The notes under the pieces are model-generated. The model was not told where the DNA came from. It made no database searches and was given only the letters and a program-made list of their open reading frames with translations. A DNA stretch of 64,000 nt from NCBI GenBank assembly GCA_019744775.1, contig JAIETZ010000001.1:248001-312000 (forward strand), written 5' to 3'. This stretch comes from Candidatus Obscuribacterales bacterium (lineage in GTDB: Bacteria; Cyanobacteriota; Vampirovibrionia; Obscuribacterales; Obscuribacteraceae). The translations under genes and the position numbers were made by a program. Below are positions 15,668-23,965 of this stretch, in pieces; within the stretch, counting starts at the first letter, position 1; each line of letters starts with the position of its first letter.

Positions 15668-16138
15668 ATGCCAAGAAGAGCAGTAATCGAAAAAAGAGTT
15701 CCATCGCCGGACGGTGTTTTTAACAGCCAACTGGTCCAGCGCTTTGTGCACCGCATGATGCAGCGCGGTAAAAAGAGCACCGCTCAACGTGCTTTATATG
15801 ATGCTCTTGATTTGATCAAAGAAAGAACCAAACAAGAATCCTTGGATGTCTTCAATAAAGCTGTCAAGAATGTGACACCTTTGGTAGAAGTAAAAGCCCG
15901 CCGTGTTGGTGGTTCTACCTATCAAGTACCTGTAGAAGTGAAGCAACAGCGTGGTGTAGCTCTAGCTACTGCTTGGCTCATTGCCAACAGCCGCAAGCGC
16001 GCCGGACGCAGCTTTGCTGAGCGTCTTTCCGGTGAACTCATCGATGCCTCCAACGGCACCGGTGCTTCAGTCCGCAAGAAGGACGAGACCCACAAGATGG
16101 CTGAAGCCAACAAGGCTTTTGCCCATTACCGCTACTAA
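15668..16138 (+). CDS. rpsG: 30S ribosomal protein S7
   Basis: S7 is a primary 16S rRNA-binding protein that organises the head of the small subunit. The 156-residue length is standard. Typical segments are visible: [33 protein letters not shown], the beta-hairpin [17 protein letters not shown], and [24 protein letters not shown] precedes the ATG. It is followed by a strong inverted repeat starting within its stop codon, so transcription may end or be attenuated before fusA. Confidence 0.98.
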   Translation: MPRRAVIEKRVPSPDGVFNSQLVQRFVHRMMQRGKKSTAQRALYDALDLIKERTKQESLDVFNKAVKNVTPLVEVKARRVGGSTYQVPVEVKQQRGVALATAWLIANSRKRAGRSFAERLSGELIDASNGTGASVRKKDETHKMAEANKAFAHYRY

Positions 16139-16169
16139 AGTAAGGGCGCATTGAATGCGCCCTTACTTT
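16137..16169 (+). terminator. long inverted repeat after rpsG
   Basis: A 16-bp perfect inverted repeat (AAAGTAAGGGCGCATT / AATGCGCCCTTACTTT) with a single-base centre starts at the rpsG stop codon. It is symmetrical and could serve as a terminator or processing hairpin between rpsG and fusA. Confidence 0.7.
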
Positions 16170-16186
16170 CGATCCATAAAAGAGCA

Positions 16187-16248
16187 GTAGCAGGTCTGAA
16201 ATACTTCAGAGCTGCTACACTTGTCAAGAAGTATTAATCAATTCTTGA
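16187..16248 (+). promoter_or_regulatory. two further hairpins ahead of fusA
   Basis: Two more inverted repeats follow in quick succession. The first is GTAGCAG-G-TCTGAA / TTCAGA-G-CTGCTAC with a 4-nt loop (16187-16218). The second is TCAAGAA / TTCTTGA with an 11-nt loop followed by TTTTG (16224-16248). Together with the repeat at 16137 they make a three-hairpin block in the fusA leader, suggesting fusA expression is uncoupled from rpsLG. Confidence 0.45.
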
Positions 16249-16332
16249 TTTTGTCCGAAATCCCTCTTAAAACCGCGATGATATGCGGATAGCGCCCAAC
16301 TCACACTGAGTCCCTCAGAAAGGAACCAAGCC

Positions 16333-18444
16333 GTGCCTAGAACGAAAGATCTCAAAGACATACGGAACATGGGTATTGCAGCCCACATCGACGCTGGCAA
16401 GACCACTTGCACCGAGCGTATTTTGTTCTATTCCGGTCTTATCCACCGCATGGGTGAAGTACACGAAGGGACATCGGTAACCGACTGGATGGCTCAAGAA
16501 AAAGAGCGCGGCATCACAATTACCGCTGCTGCCATCACCAGCAAATGGAAAGATAAGCAAATCAACCTTATTGACACACCAGGGCACGTCGACTTCACCG
16601 TAGAAGTTGAGCGCTCCATGCGCGTGTTGGACGGCGTAATTATCGTTCTTTGCGCCGTAGCCGGTGTACAACCACAAACCAACACAGTTTGGAAGCAAGC
16701 TAACAGATACGAAGTACCGCGCATGGTGCTGGTCAACAAAATGGACCGCTCCGGTGCTGACTTCTATCGCGTAGTCAAACAAATCAAAGAAGGCTTGGCT
16801 GGAATGCACTCCACCTGGGCCAATGCCCACCCAATTCAACTGCCGATAGGCGCCGAAGCCGGCTTCACTGGCGTTATCGATCTGATTGGCGAAAAAGCCT
16901 ACCTCTACGAGGAAGATGATCCGCTAGGTCGCAAGATTCAAGAAGTACCTATCCCGGATGATTTGAAGGAAAAGGCTGCTGAATATCGCCATACATTGGA
17001 AGAAGCAATTATCGAAACCGATGATGCTCTAATGGAGAAATATCTCGGTGGTGAAAAGCCAACCCTTGATGAATTGAAAGCGGCCTTGCGCAGAGCAGTT
17101 TGCGGCAATAAGTTGATTCCAATTCTTTGCGGCTCTGCATTTAAGAACAAAGGCATTCAGCTATTGCTCGATGCAGTTGTCGACTATTTGCCGTCTCCAG
17201 TTGATGTAGCTTCCGTAAAAGGCATTTTGCCGAGTGGCGAAGAAGCTACCCGTAAACCTACTGATGATGAACCGTTTTCTGCTCTAGCCTTTAAGGTTAT
17301 GACCGACCCATTTGTTGGCAAACTTACGTTCTTGCGCATCTATAGCGGTAAGCTCACAGCCGGCTCATATGTAGCCAACGCCACCAAAGACAAGCGCGAG
17401 CGCATAAGCCGTCTCGTGCAATTGCAAGCTGATCAACGTACAGACGTGCAAGAAGCATACTGCGGTGACATTGTTGCCGCCGTTGGCTTGAAAGACACTA
17501 CGACTGGTGACACGCTCTGCGCAGACAATGCTCCAATTATTCTGGAATCCATGAAATTCCCAGAACCGGTTATCTCGGTTGCTATCGAACCAAAGACAAA
17601 AGCAGACTCCGACAAACTTGGTATCTCGCTTGGACGTTTGGCAGAAGAAGATCCAACCTTCAAAGTCAAAGTCGATCCGGAAACCAACCAGACAATCATT
17701 GCCGGTATGGGCGAATTGCACCTGGAAATCATTGTCGACCGTTTGTTGCGTGAATTCAAAGTAGAAGCCAACGTCGGTAAACCACAAGTTGCCTATCGTG
17801 AAACGATCAAGCAACACGTTAAGCAAGAAGGCAAATTCATCCGTCAGTCAGGCGGTCGTGGTCAATACGGACATTGCGTTATCGAAATTGAACCATTGGA
17901 AGCAGGTAAAGGCTTCGAATTCGTCAACAAGATTGTCGGCGGCGTAATTCCAAAAGAATACATCCCAGCAATCGAGCACGGTATTGTCGATGCCATGGCA
18001 TCCGGTATCTTGGCTGGTTATCCAGTAATAGATATGCGCGCCACACTCGTATTCGGTTCGTACCACGAAGTGGACTCGTCAGAAATGGCATTCCGCGCCG
18101 CTGGTTCTATCGCCTTCAAAGAAGGTTTCATGAAAGCCAAGCCAATTCTGCTTGAGCCTGTAATGAAGGTAGAAGTAGAAGTGCCTGAGGAATACATGGG
18201 CGATGTAATTGGCGACTTGTCCAGCCGTCGCGGACGCGTAGAAGGCATGGACACCGTTGACAAACAGTCCAAGGTGAAAGCCTCGGTTCCTCTAGGCGAA
18301 ATGTTCGGTTATGCCACAGACGTGCGCAACAAGACACGTGGACAAGGCACATTCGTAATGGAATTCAGCCACTACGAAGAAGTACCGGGCAACTTGGCCG
18401 AAGGAATCATCACCCACAACAAGACAGCTGCCGCCAGCAAGTAG
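16333..18444 (+). CDS. fusA: elongation factor G
   Basis: Translational GTPase that drives tRNA/mRNA translocation. The 703-residue protein has all five domains. GTPase motifs are AHIDAGKTT (P-loop, 16-24), the switch I region ending [17 protein letters not shown] (G3), NKMD (G4) and the SAFKNKG region (G5). Domain IV carries [13 protein letters not shown], and domain V ends near [12 protein letters not shown]. The start is a GTG with AAAGGAACC upstream. It lies about 195 bp after rpsG, separated by hairpins, and is followed by its own terminator. The tuf gene that usually comes next in the str operon is not here. Confidence 0.98.
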   Translation: MPRTKDLKDIRNMGIAAHIDAGKTTCTERILFYSGLIHRMGEVHEGTSVTDWMAQEKERGITITAAAITSKWKDKQINLIDTPGHVDFTVEVERSMRVLDGVIIVLCAVAGVQPQTNTVWKQANRYEVPRMVLVNKMDRSGADFYRVVKQIKEGLAGMHSTWANAHPIQLPIGAEAGFTGVIDLIGEKAYLYEEDDPLGRKIQEVPIPDDLKEKAAEYRHTLEEAIIETDDALMEKYLGGEKPTLDELKAALRRAVCGNKLIPILCGSAFKNKGIQLLLDAVVDYLPSPVDVASVKGILPSGEEATRKPTDDEPFSALAFKVMTDPFVGKLTFLRIYSGKLTAGSYVANATKDKRERISRLVQLQADQRTDVQEAYCGDIVAAVGLKDTTTGDTLCADNAPIILESMKFPEPVISVAIEPKTKADSDKLGISLGRLAEEDPTFKVKVDPETNQTIIAGMGELHLEIIVDRLLREFKVEANVGKPQVAYRETIKQHVKQEGKFIRQSGGRGQYGHCVIEIEPLEAGKGFEFVNKIVGGVIPKEYIPAIEHGIVDAMASGILAGYPVIDMRATLVFGSYHEVDSSEMAFRAAGSIAFKEGFMKAKPILLEPVMKVEVEVPEEYMGDVIGDLSSRRGRVEGMDTVDKQSKVKASVPLGEMFGYATDVRNKTRGQGTFVMEFSHYEEVPGNLAEGIITHNKTAAASK

Positions 18445-18464
18445 TCTTGGTGAACGGTAATTCG

Positions 18465-18493
18465 AAAAGGGCGGCTTACGAGCCGTCCTTTTT
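18465..18493 (+). terminator. rho-independent terminator after fusA
   Basis: AGGGCGGCT pairs with AGCCGTCCT around a TACG tetraloop, followed by TTTT. It ends the fusA transcript 20 nt past the stop codon. Confidence 0.88.
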
Positions 18494-18615
18494 CTTTGCT
18501 TGAACAGCTAATATTATCGGCTTCATCTTGAAAGACACTGGTTAACATTGCGTTGAATAACGAACCTTGCCGGGTAGAAAGACGATACACAATGTCCTTT
18601 ACTAAGGCAGGTAGC

Positions 18616-19029
18616 ATGAAGTACCTACACAGCGGCTACATCCTCTTCTCCAACCAGGCAGAGCATAGCGAAGACGGCCACATCGACTGCCAGGGTCTAT
18701 TCGACTTGTTTGTCGGCAAAGAGCTGCCAATGAAGATGAATTGCGCCTGCGTAGTGGGCTTTGGCACCCCTTATGAGCGCCGCCAATACAAGGGGCTCTT
18801 CGTCATAGAAGATCCCGATGGCAAGGAAGTTCTAAGCCACGAGTTTAACGCCAACGACCCCAATGATCTATTCAAAGGGCACTATATTTTCCGTCCGGAC
18901 TTGAAGCTCAACAAAGAAGGTACCTGGATTGCCCGCGTCTATCTAAGAAACTGGAAGGGAGAGGCTGTTTGGGATATCGCCAGACAGTTCTGGGTCATGG
19001 TTGAGGGCGATTCGCCACCTGATCCCTAA
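18616..19029 (+). CDS. hypothetical protein, DUF6941-like
   Basis: A 137-residue protein starting at the ATG at 18616, chosen because AGGCAGGT precedes it; in-frame TTG 18553 and ATG 18592 lie upstream. It looks beta-rich: a strand GYILFSNQAE, then DGHIDCQGLFDLFVG, VVGFGTPYERRQYKGLFVIEDPDGKEV, and GHYIFRPDLKLNKEGTWIARVYL. This pattern (short cytosolic protein, 'cumulative' beta-sandwich with a DPDG turn) resembles DUF6941-type proteins, but I cannot confirm membership. Function is unknown. Its 3' end overlaps the convergent MNT/HEPN-like gene by 4 nt. Confidence 0.7.
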   Translation: MKYLHSGYILFSNQAEHSEDGHIDCQGLFDLFVGKELPMKMNCACVVGFGTPYERRQYKGLFVIEDPDGKEVLSHEFNANDPNDLFKGHYIFRPDLKLNKEGTWIARVYLRNWKGEAVWDIARQFWVMVEGDSPPDP

Positions 19030-19931
19030 TTGCCCTGCGCATCTAGTTGTGCTCTTATCTCTTTCATAGCTGCTAGAAGCGGCATAACGTCGTGTTCAAC
19101 CGTATTCCAGATTGCTTGCCAATCGAGATCGCTGCCGCTCACTTCAATAATGCAAGCCATTTCAATAAGCACATCCCACGGTATATCAGGGGTCGCCTTG
19201 CGTAATTGCGGTGACAGGGATCGACAAGCATCTCCTGCCACAGTTAAATGATGTGCCAACCACGAGCGAATTAACTCATCTTGTTGCGTCTCTTCCGGAG
19301 GGCGTCCTACATGTTTTTCCAAAAGCTCCAGAGCAAATATCATTGTATTGAAAAGCATCAAGTCTTTGTCGCGCCCTGAGGGGACATTATCGACAAGTTC
19401 ACGACCTTTGTAGAGGGGAATTTCCTCAAGTGGTACCAGATTCTCCCAATCGATCTCATCGGCTTCTTCTTTCATGTCCTCTGAAATTCGATTGCTTAAA
19501 ACATGGACAATCTGCAATTGATGCACAACAAAAGTCTGCACAAGTTCATTCTGCTCAAATATTTCGCGACCGAGTGATTTGTACTTTTCCGCTTTTTCTA
19601 TAGCAGTCTGAATGCCACCTAAGTTGTACTCATCATCATGAGTTAGAGGCACACCACTTTCAAGAAGATTACCTAAGACATCTTCAGTTAATGCCGACTG
19701 GGAAAACACTTCAACATTGTGTCCAAAAATGTTTTTCATGCTAAGAGACAAGCTTGCTTGATCAAGAAGCGTGCATTCAGGGACAAACTCAGCAAGAACA
19801 AAAATACTGCCGTCAGGCTTGTCACTATCCCACTCAAGCTTGCCAAAAAAGCGCACGGCTTTCGCACCATGCTCGCCGGCAGCCCGGCGAATCTTATCTC
19901 CCTCAGCTTTTACCAACTCGTCAAGACGCAT
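19026..19931 (-). CDS. degenerate MNT-HEPN-HEPN fusion protein
   Basis: I recognise three modules in this 301-residue protein by pattern. Residues 1-95 resemble a minimal nucleotidyltransferase (MntA type): VRFFGKLEWDSDKPDGSIFVLAE aligns with the FGS...PDSDIDLLVE core, and IFGHNVEVFSQSAL with its end. Residues 98-185 and 187-296 each resemble a DUF86/HepT HEPN domain (DEIDW and PDIPW motifs, IWNTVEHDVMPLL tail). Every active site is lost. The FGS serine is Lys31, the DxD aspartates are Ser42 and Phe44, and the HEPN RxxxxH pair is Glu169/Tyr174 in domain 1 and Ala259/Val264 in domain 2. MntA/HepT are normally separate antitoxin and toxin proteins. It probably works as a binding or scaffold protein. 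The assignment is from memory of family consensus. Confidence 0.6.
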   Translation of the reverse strand: MRLDELVKAEGDKIRRAAGEHGAKAVRFFGKLEWDSDKPDGSIFVLAEFVPECTLLDQASLSLSMKNIFGHNVEVFSQSALTEDVLGNLLESGVPLTHDDEYNLGGIQTAIEKAEKYKSLGREIFEQNELVQTFVVHQLQIVHVLSNRISEDMKEEADEIDWENLVPLEEIPLYKGRELVDNVPSGRDKDLMLFNTMIFALELLEKHVGRPPEETQQDELIRSWLAHHLTVAGDACRSLSPQLRKATPDIPWDVLIEMACIIEVSGSDLDWQAIWNTVEHDVMPLLAAMKEIRAQLDAQGN

Positions 19932-19947
19932 GGGCTAATTATACTAG

Positions 19948-21207
19948 CTAGACAAAAGGAAGCTGGTCAAATTTGCTGCCGAGAATGGCTTGGCTATCAG
20001 CCTTCAGCCAACGGTCGAGTACACTGGCATACACTGACCGGAAGTCTACCTTGTGCCTCAAATCACCATTATCAAGATTGGATAGGCTTGGGTGATCGCC
20101 ATAAATCCCGCCATGTACGCCATTGCCAAGTACAAACATCGGCTCAGCTGTTCCGTGGTCAGTGCCCCGACCATTGTTTTCAGCAACACGCCTACCGAAT
20201 TCAGAAAACACCATTACAAGTACGTCATCAGCAACACCATGAGCTTCTATGTCAGCCTGGAATGAAGTAAGTCCCTCAGACAGATTCTTCAAGAGTCTAG
20301 CTTGAGTGCGCGCCTGATTGACGTGCGTATCAAATCCATTGAGGCTTATGTTGTAAATTTTTGAATTTACGCCACCTGTAATCATCTGCGAAATGAATTT
20401 CAAACCGCGCGCAAACTCAGTTTCCGGATAATCAACAGGACTTCTGTAGTTCTTTGTCATCGCCAACAAATTATCCGAGGCCTTATTTGCTTCCAGTCCA
20501 ACCTTGCGCAACAGATCAACATACGGTCTTTTTAAGTTGAAGTTTGCATAGATGTCCTCAAACGCCGATATTTGTGCACCTCTATCTTGCGGGTAATCCG
20601 GGTCAACCTTGAAGCGGAAGTCATTGACACTGGCTACCGAAGGCACAATGACTTTGTTGGCGGACAATGTTTTCGGCAATACCGGATCTACATTCACCGC
20701 AGCCAATAAGTTGTCGGCAAAGTTATTGCCGCTGGATGAAAGATCAAGATAACGACCTAACCAGCCTGTGTCGCGAATTTTATCGGGGCAACCTGTCTGC
20801 CAAATCTCAATTGAACGAAAATGTGACCTATTCGCATTTGGGTAGCCGACACCTTGAATTACTGCCAGTTTGCCTTTCTTGAATAGCTGAGCCATGCCGG
20901 CCATATTTGGGTTTAAACCAAGTTGACCATTAAGAGACAATACTTCATTTGGCTTAATGCCTATCTGTGGTCGTGCGTCATAGTAAGAGCCAAGTCCGTA
21001 CGGTACAACGGTATTGAGACCATCGTTGCCACCACTGAGCTGCACAACAACAAGTATCTTGTCTTTACCCGGTATGCGTTTAACAGTGGCAGCTTGGGCT
21101 GCAAGCGCAAATAATTTGCTATGCGACATCCAAAGCCCAGCTACGCCCAAGCCCTTCAGGAAATTCCTGCGGGTTACATTGCTACTATCATTGCCGGAAT
21201 TATTCAT
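19948..21207 (-). CDS. DUF1501 family Tat-exported protein
   Basis: A 419-residue protein with a twin-arginine signal (TRRNFLKGLGVAGLW), so it is exported folded. The mature part matches DUF1501 (sulfatase/alkaline-phosphatase superfamily-like): VVVQLSGGNDGLNTVVPYG, GVGYPNANRSHFRSIEIWQTG, GFDTHVNQA and VMVFSEFGRRVAENNGRGTDHG. The reaction is not known; the conserved His, Asp and Asn residues suggest metal binding. It lies 13 bp downstream of the DUF1800 gene, its usual partner across bacteria, indicating joint function at the envelope. Confidence 0.92.
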   Translation of the reverse strand: MNNSGNDSSNVTRRNFLKGLGVAGLWMSHSKLFALAAQAATVKRIPGKDKILVVVQLSGGNDGLNTVVPYGLGSYYDARPQIGIKPNEVLSLNGQLGLNPNMAGMAQLFKKGKLAVIQGVGYPNANRSHFRSIEIWQTGCPDKIRDTGWLGRYLDLSSSGNNFADNLLAAVNVDPVLPKTLSANKVIVPSVASVNDFRFKVDPDYPQDRGAQISAFEDIYANFNLKRPYVDLLRKVGLEANKASDNLLAMTKNYRSPVDYPETEFARGLKFISQMITGGVNSKIYNISLNGFDTHVNQARTQARLLKNLSEGLTSFQADIEAHGVADDVLVMVFSEFGRRVAENNGRGTDHGTAEPMFVLGNGVHGGIYGDHPSLSNLDNGDLRHKVDFRSVYASVLDRWLKADSQAILGSKFDQLPFV

Positions 21208-21220
21208 AGATTCCTCGATT

Positions 21221-22549
21221 TCAGGCTAATTGGTAAGCGGGACTTGTCATGATCAAATGGACCAACCCCCTCAATTTAGCATCTAAAGTGCGATCATCGG
21301 CTAAAGCTGATACTTGTTTGCCGGTTAAATCTGAGGAAACGTAAGTTATTAAACGCCGGCGAGTCTCCGGCGGCACGTCTCCTTCTACTAGCAAATTAAG
21401 AAAGTAATCTACTAATTGGCCGGCATTTCGTATGTTTTGTTTGTAGACAAGCTCAGATGGACTTGCGTAATAGTGCAACTCATCGAATTTCTGGGCTGTG
21501 GCCCGCGCAGCAAAATTAAAGCGTTCCATCATGCTGTCTGTCGAGACCCAGGCAGCACCACCATCCCAACCTTTCACAGACGGTGGATTGAAAATATTTT
21601 GTCCCATTCTGGACATTATCGTAGGCAGATCTGCATCTAAGTTTTGCATTTCCAAATGCTTTAGCGTGCCGACTACAAGTTCGACAGGAGACTTCACTTT
21701 GGCATGGTATGCCTTTTCACTTAAGAAAGTCGGGTGCTTAAAAATAGCCTTGAGCATGGGCTTTATCTTGAATTTGTTGGTCACATAAACAGAAGCAATT
21801 TCTTCGACAACCTGCGGATCAGGATTGTCGTATGCAAAAAACGTAATTAATTTCTTTGCAATATATCGTGCCGTGCTGGGTCGAGCAGCAAGTAATCTCA
21901 CGACATCGCTGCCATCTAAATCACCATGCACGCCAAGGACATTTTTATCTCCGTAGTCGTGTTGTCTTGTATTGAAGAAAAAGCTTGCTTGTCTTGTATG
22001 CCAGCCGGTGAAAGCTCGCGCTGCTTCCTTAACATCACGCTCACTGTAATTGCCTATGCCCATCGTGAAAAGTTCCATCACTTCTCGAGCATAATTCTCA
22101 TTGGGTTTACCACGCCGATTTTGTTGATTGTCCAAATAAACAATCATTGCCGGATCACGAGTAATTCCCATTAGTAAGTCTTGAAAATTACCAAGCGCAT
22201 GTTTCCTCAAAAGCAAATTCTGCAAATACATATTGTAGGCGTTACGCACTTTGTTATCGCCTGTGGCAAAATGACCATGCCAGAAAAGTGTCATTTTTTC
22301 CTCTAACGGCCTTTTTGTAAAGGTCATGCGGTAAAGCCACCAGCGGCGCAAATCGTCAATTTGCGTGAAGTCGAACTCCTGTGAACTAATAACCCTATCC
22401 AAAGCTGAATTGTCTACGGCATCCGGATAGATGAGTTCGTCTACAACTGCTTCATAGCCAAGTTTTGAGTAGTGAGCAAGTTCTTTCGGCGTGCATCCAA
22501 ATCCTGCGCGGCGTAAAAGATGGCTTATCCAAATATTTTTTGTCACCAT
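21221..22549 (-). CDS. DUF1800 family protein
   Basis: A 442-residue DUF1800 protein: HLLRRAGFGCTPKEL at the N terminus, then RPLEEKMTLFWHGHFAT, RDPAMIVYLDNQQNRRGKPNENYAREVMELFTMGIGNYSERDVKEAARAFTGW, and a C-terminal PPSVKGWDGGAAWVS segment. Function is unknown. It is nearly always encoded next to DUF1501, as here, where it is the upstream gene of the pair. No signal peptide is obvious, so it may be exported with its Tat partner; this is inference. Confidence 0.92.
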   Translation of the reverse strand: MVTKNIWISHLLRRAGFGCTPKELAHYSKLGYEAVVDELIYPDAVDNSALDRVISSQEFDFTQIDDLRRWWLYRMTFTKRPLEEKMTLFWHGHFATGDNKVRNAYNMYLQNLLLRKHALGNFQDLLMGITRDPAMIVYLDNQQNRRGKPNENYAREVMELFTMGIGNYSERDVKEAARAFTGWHTRQASFFFNTRQHDYGDKNVLGVHGDLDGSDVVRLLAARPSTARYIAKKLITFFAYDNPDPQVVEEIASVYVTNKFKIKPMLKAIFKHPTFLSEKAYHAKVKSPVELVVGTLKHLEMQNLDADLPTIMSRMGQNIFNPPSVKGWDGGAAWVSTDSMMERFNFAARATAQKFDELHYYASPSELVYKQNIRNAGQLVDYFLNLLVEGDVPPETRRRLITYVSSDLTGKQVSALADDRTLDAKLRGLVHLIMTSPAYQLA

Positions 22550-22565
22550 GACACCACAAGCACTT

Positions 22566-22598
22566 CAGGGCTTCGCCTCACGTTAAGGCGAAGCCCTG
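22566..22598 (-). terminator. inverted repeat terminating the Spy-like gene
   Basis: A 13-bp perfect inverted repeat (CAGGGCTTCGCCT / AGGCGAAGCCCTG) lies between the end of the Spy-like gene and the start of the DUF1800 gene, both on the minus strand. There is no T-run, so termination efficiency is uncertain. Confidence 0.6.
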
Positions 22599-22608
22599 CC
22601 CGTCAATA

Positions 22609-23205
22609 CTATCCGGAGTCTCTTAAACCTGGCGGCTTAAGATCTCCAGCACGCATTTTGTCCAACTCGTCCAATTGTTGTGTAGTGAGTTTTCCTTTCA
22701 CTTGCTGCCAGACGCTTTCACGCTTTGCCTGCAAGCGTGTCTTAATGGCCGAGAACTTTTCTTTGTTCTCAGCGCTTAGTCCAGATGGACCACTTCCTTT
22801 AAATTGATCCCTCATAGTTTTTATTTGCTGAACATCTGGTTGAATGTCGGCTTTCGCTTGTTGATAGATGTCCTTAATTTCCTTGCGCTGATTAGGGCTT
22901 AAGGACGGCAACATCTGAATCTGATGCCAGCCGACATGATTACCACGAGCACCTTTGCCTCCATGCCGGAAACCACCTTTCCCATTTTTGTGAAAACCTG
23001 GTTCTTTGGCAAATCCAGGGGCAGATCCCGGAGCAAATCTCGGTTCTTGTGTCGTTACTGACGAAGGCGGCGTAAAGATACTGCCCTCACCAGTTTGCGC
23101 ATCCTCGGCATAGGCGACACCAGCAACAGTCCCCAAAGCGGCAACTGCGACAAGGGTTTTAAATCCCAATGTCTTGCTAAAGACAAATAGACGATAGATA
23201 TCCAT
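22609..23205 (-). CDS. Spy/CpxP-like periplasmic protein (copy A)
   Basis: A 198-residue protein with an N-terminal signal-like segment ending near VAYAEDAQ, then a Pro/Gly-rich basic linker rich in His and Lys. A helical domain follows (about 90-190) with LPSLSPNQRKEIKDIYQQ and KLTTQQLDELDKM, which match the LTxxQ-type motifs of Spy/CpxP proteins. Such proteins are ATP-independent periplasmic chaperones or stress sensors. The Gly/Lys/His-rich segment (PGFHKNGKGGFRHGGKGARG) is unusual and could bind metal. It lies 90 bp downstream of a second Spy-like gene. Confidence 0.72.
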   Translation of the reverse strand: MDIYRLFVFSKTLGFKTLVAVAALGTVAGVAYAEDAQTGEGSIFTPPSSVTTQEPRFAPGSAPGFAKEPGFHKNGKGGFRHGGKGARGNHVGWHQIQMLPSLSPNQRKEIKDIYQQAKADIQPDVQQIKTMRDQFKGSGPSGLSAENKEKFSAIKTRLQAKRESVWQQVKGKLTTQQLDELDKMRAGDLKPPGLRDSG

Positions 23206-23295
23206 AGATTCATTGCTCTCCTCAAAAAAAAGAATACTTACGCCGGGGTTATATTCTTAAGACGGAAAAGAGCCCAAAAAGTTCAATTTCAAAAA

Positions 23296-23772
23296 TTAAT
23301 TGTTCTGAAGTTCACTAACTTGCTCAGGTGTCAACACATTTTGAATTTGTAACCAGAGTGCTTTGCGCTTCTCTTTCACTTGTTCTTTCAATTCGATGGC
23401 ATGCCCGAGCCCTTTTGACTCAGCCAGTGAGGCGTTTGGTAATGTACCTGACTCAAGGTATTGAGACGCTTCCTGAATTTGCTCAGGTGTCAGCGAACCA
23501 CCTTGCAGCATACTTGAACTAATCGATTGAGCCTCTTGCGTAATTGGCGCGACTTCCTGCTCATAGTTGACCATCAATCCCTTTATTTTCTCGCGCTGCT
23601 GGTCTGAGAGCGAAGGCAGGTCAATTATCGTTTGAAAATCCGGCATGTCATTGCCCATTACAGTGCGTGTCAGTTCTTTATTTGAGTCACTGTTGTCCCC
23701 CTGCTGATCGTCAGCATAAGCCGCCATACCGGAAAACAGGGCTAAGGCAAGCAATAATTGAATCAAGCGCAT
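23296..23772 (-). CDS. Spy/CpxP-like periplasmic protein (copy B)
   Basis: A 158-residue exported protein from the ATG at 23772. AAAGGGG lies just upstream, whereas the longer ORF starts at a TTG within the Shine-Dalgarno region. The signal peptide is MRLIQLLLALALFSGMAAYA. The mature part is Asp/Asn-rich, then helical with LPSLSDQQREKIKGLMVNYEQE and GSLTPEQIQEAS, and ends VLTPEQVSEL. These LTPEQ repeats define Spy/CpxP-type chaperones. It shares the LPSLSxxQRxxIKxL core with copy A, so the two are tandem paralogues. Confidence 0.75.
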   Translation of the reverse strand: MRLIQLLLALALFSGMAAYADDQQGDNSDSNKELTRTVMGNDMPDFQTIIDLPSLSDQQREKIKGLMVNYEQEVAPITQEAQSISSSMLQGGSLTPEQIQEASQYLESGTLPNASLAESKGLGHAIELKEQVKEKRKALWLQIQNVLTPEQVSELQNN

Positions 23773-23965
23773 TTTAGACCCCTTTTTTACCAATCTATAA
23801 ATATGATGCCCAACTGCTCAAGAAACTTATTGCTGATAAATAGGCTGGCAGTAATCAAAAAGTTTGACATTTAACCTCCGCATTTATTAAACCTGTTTCA
23901 TTAAATCCATTTCAGGGAATAAAGCTCTTTGGGGAATCCCACGTCCCATGAGGCAAGGACAACGG

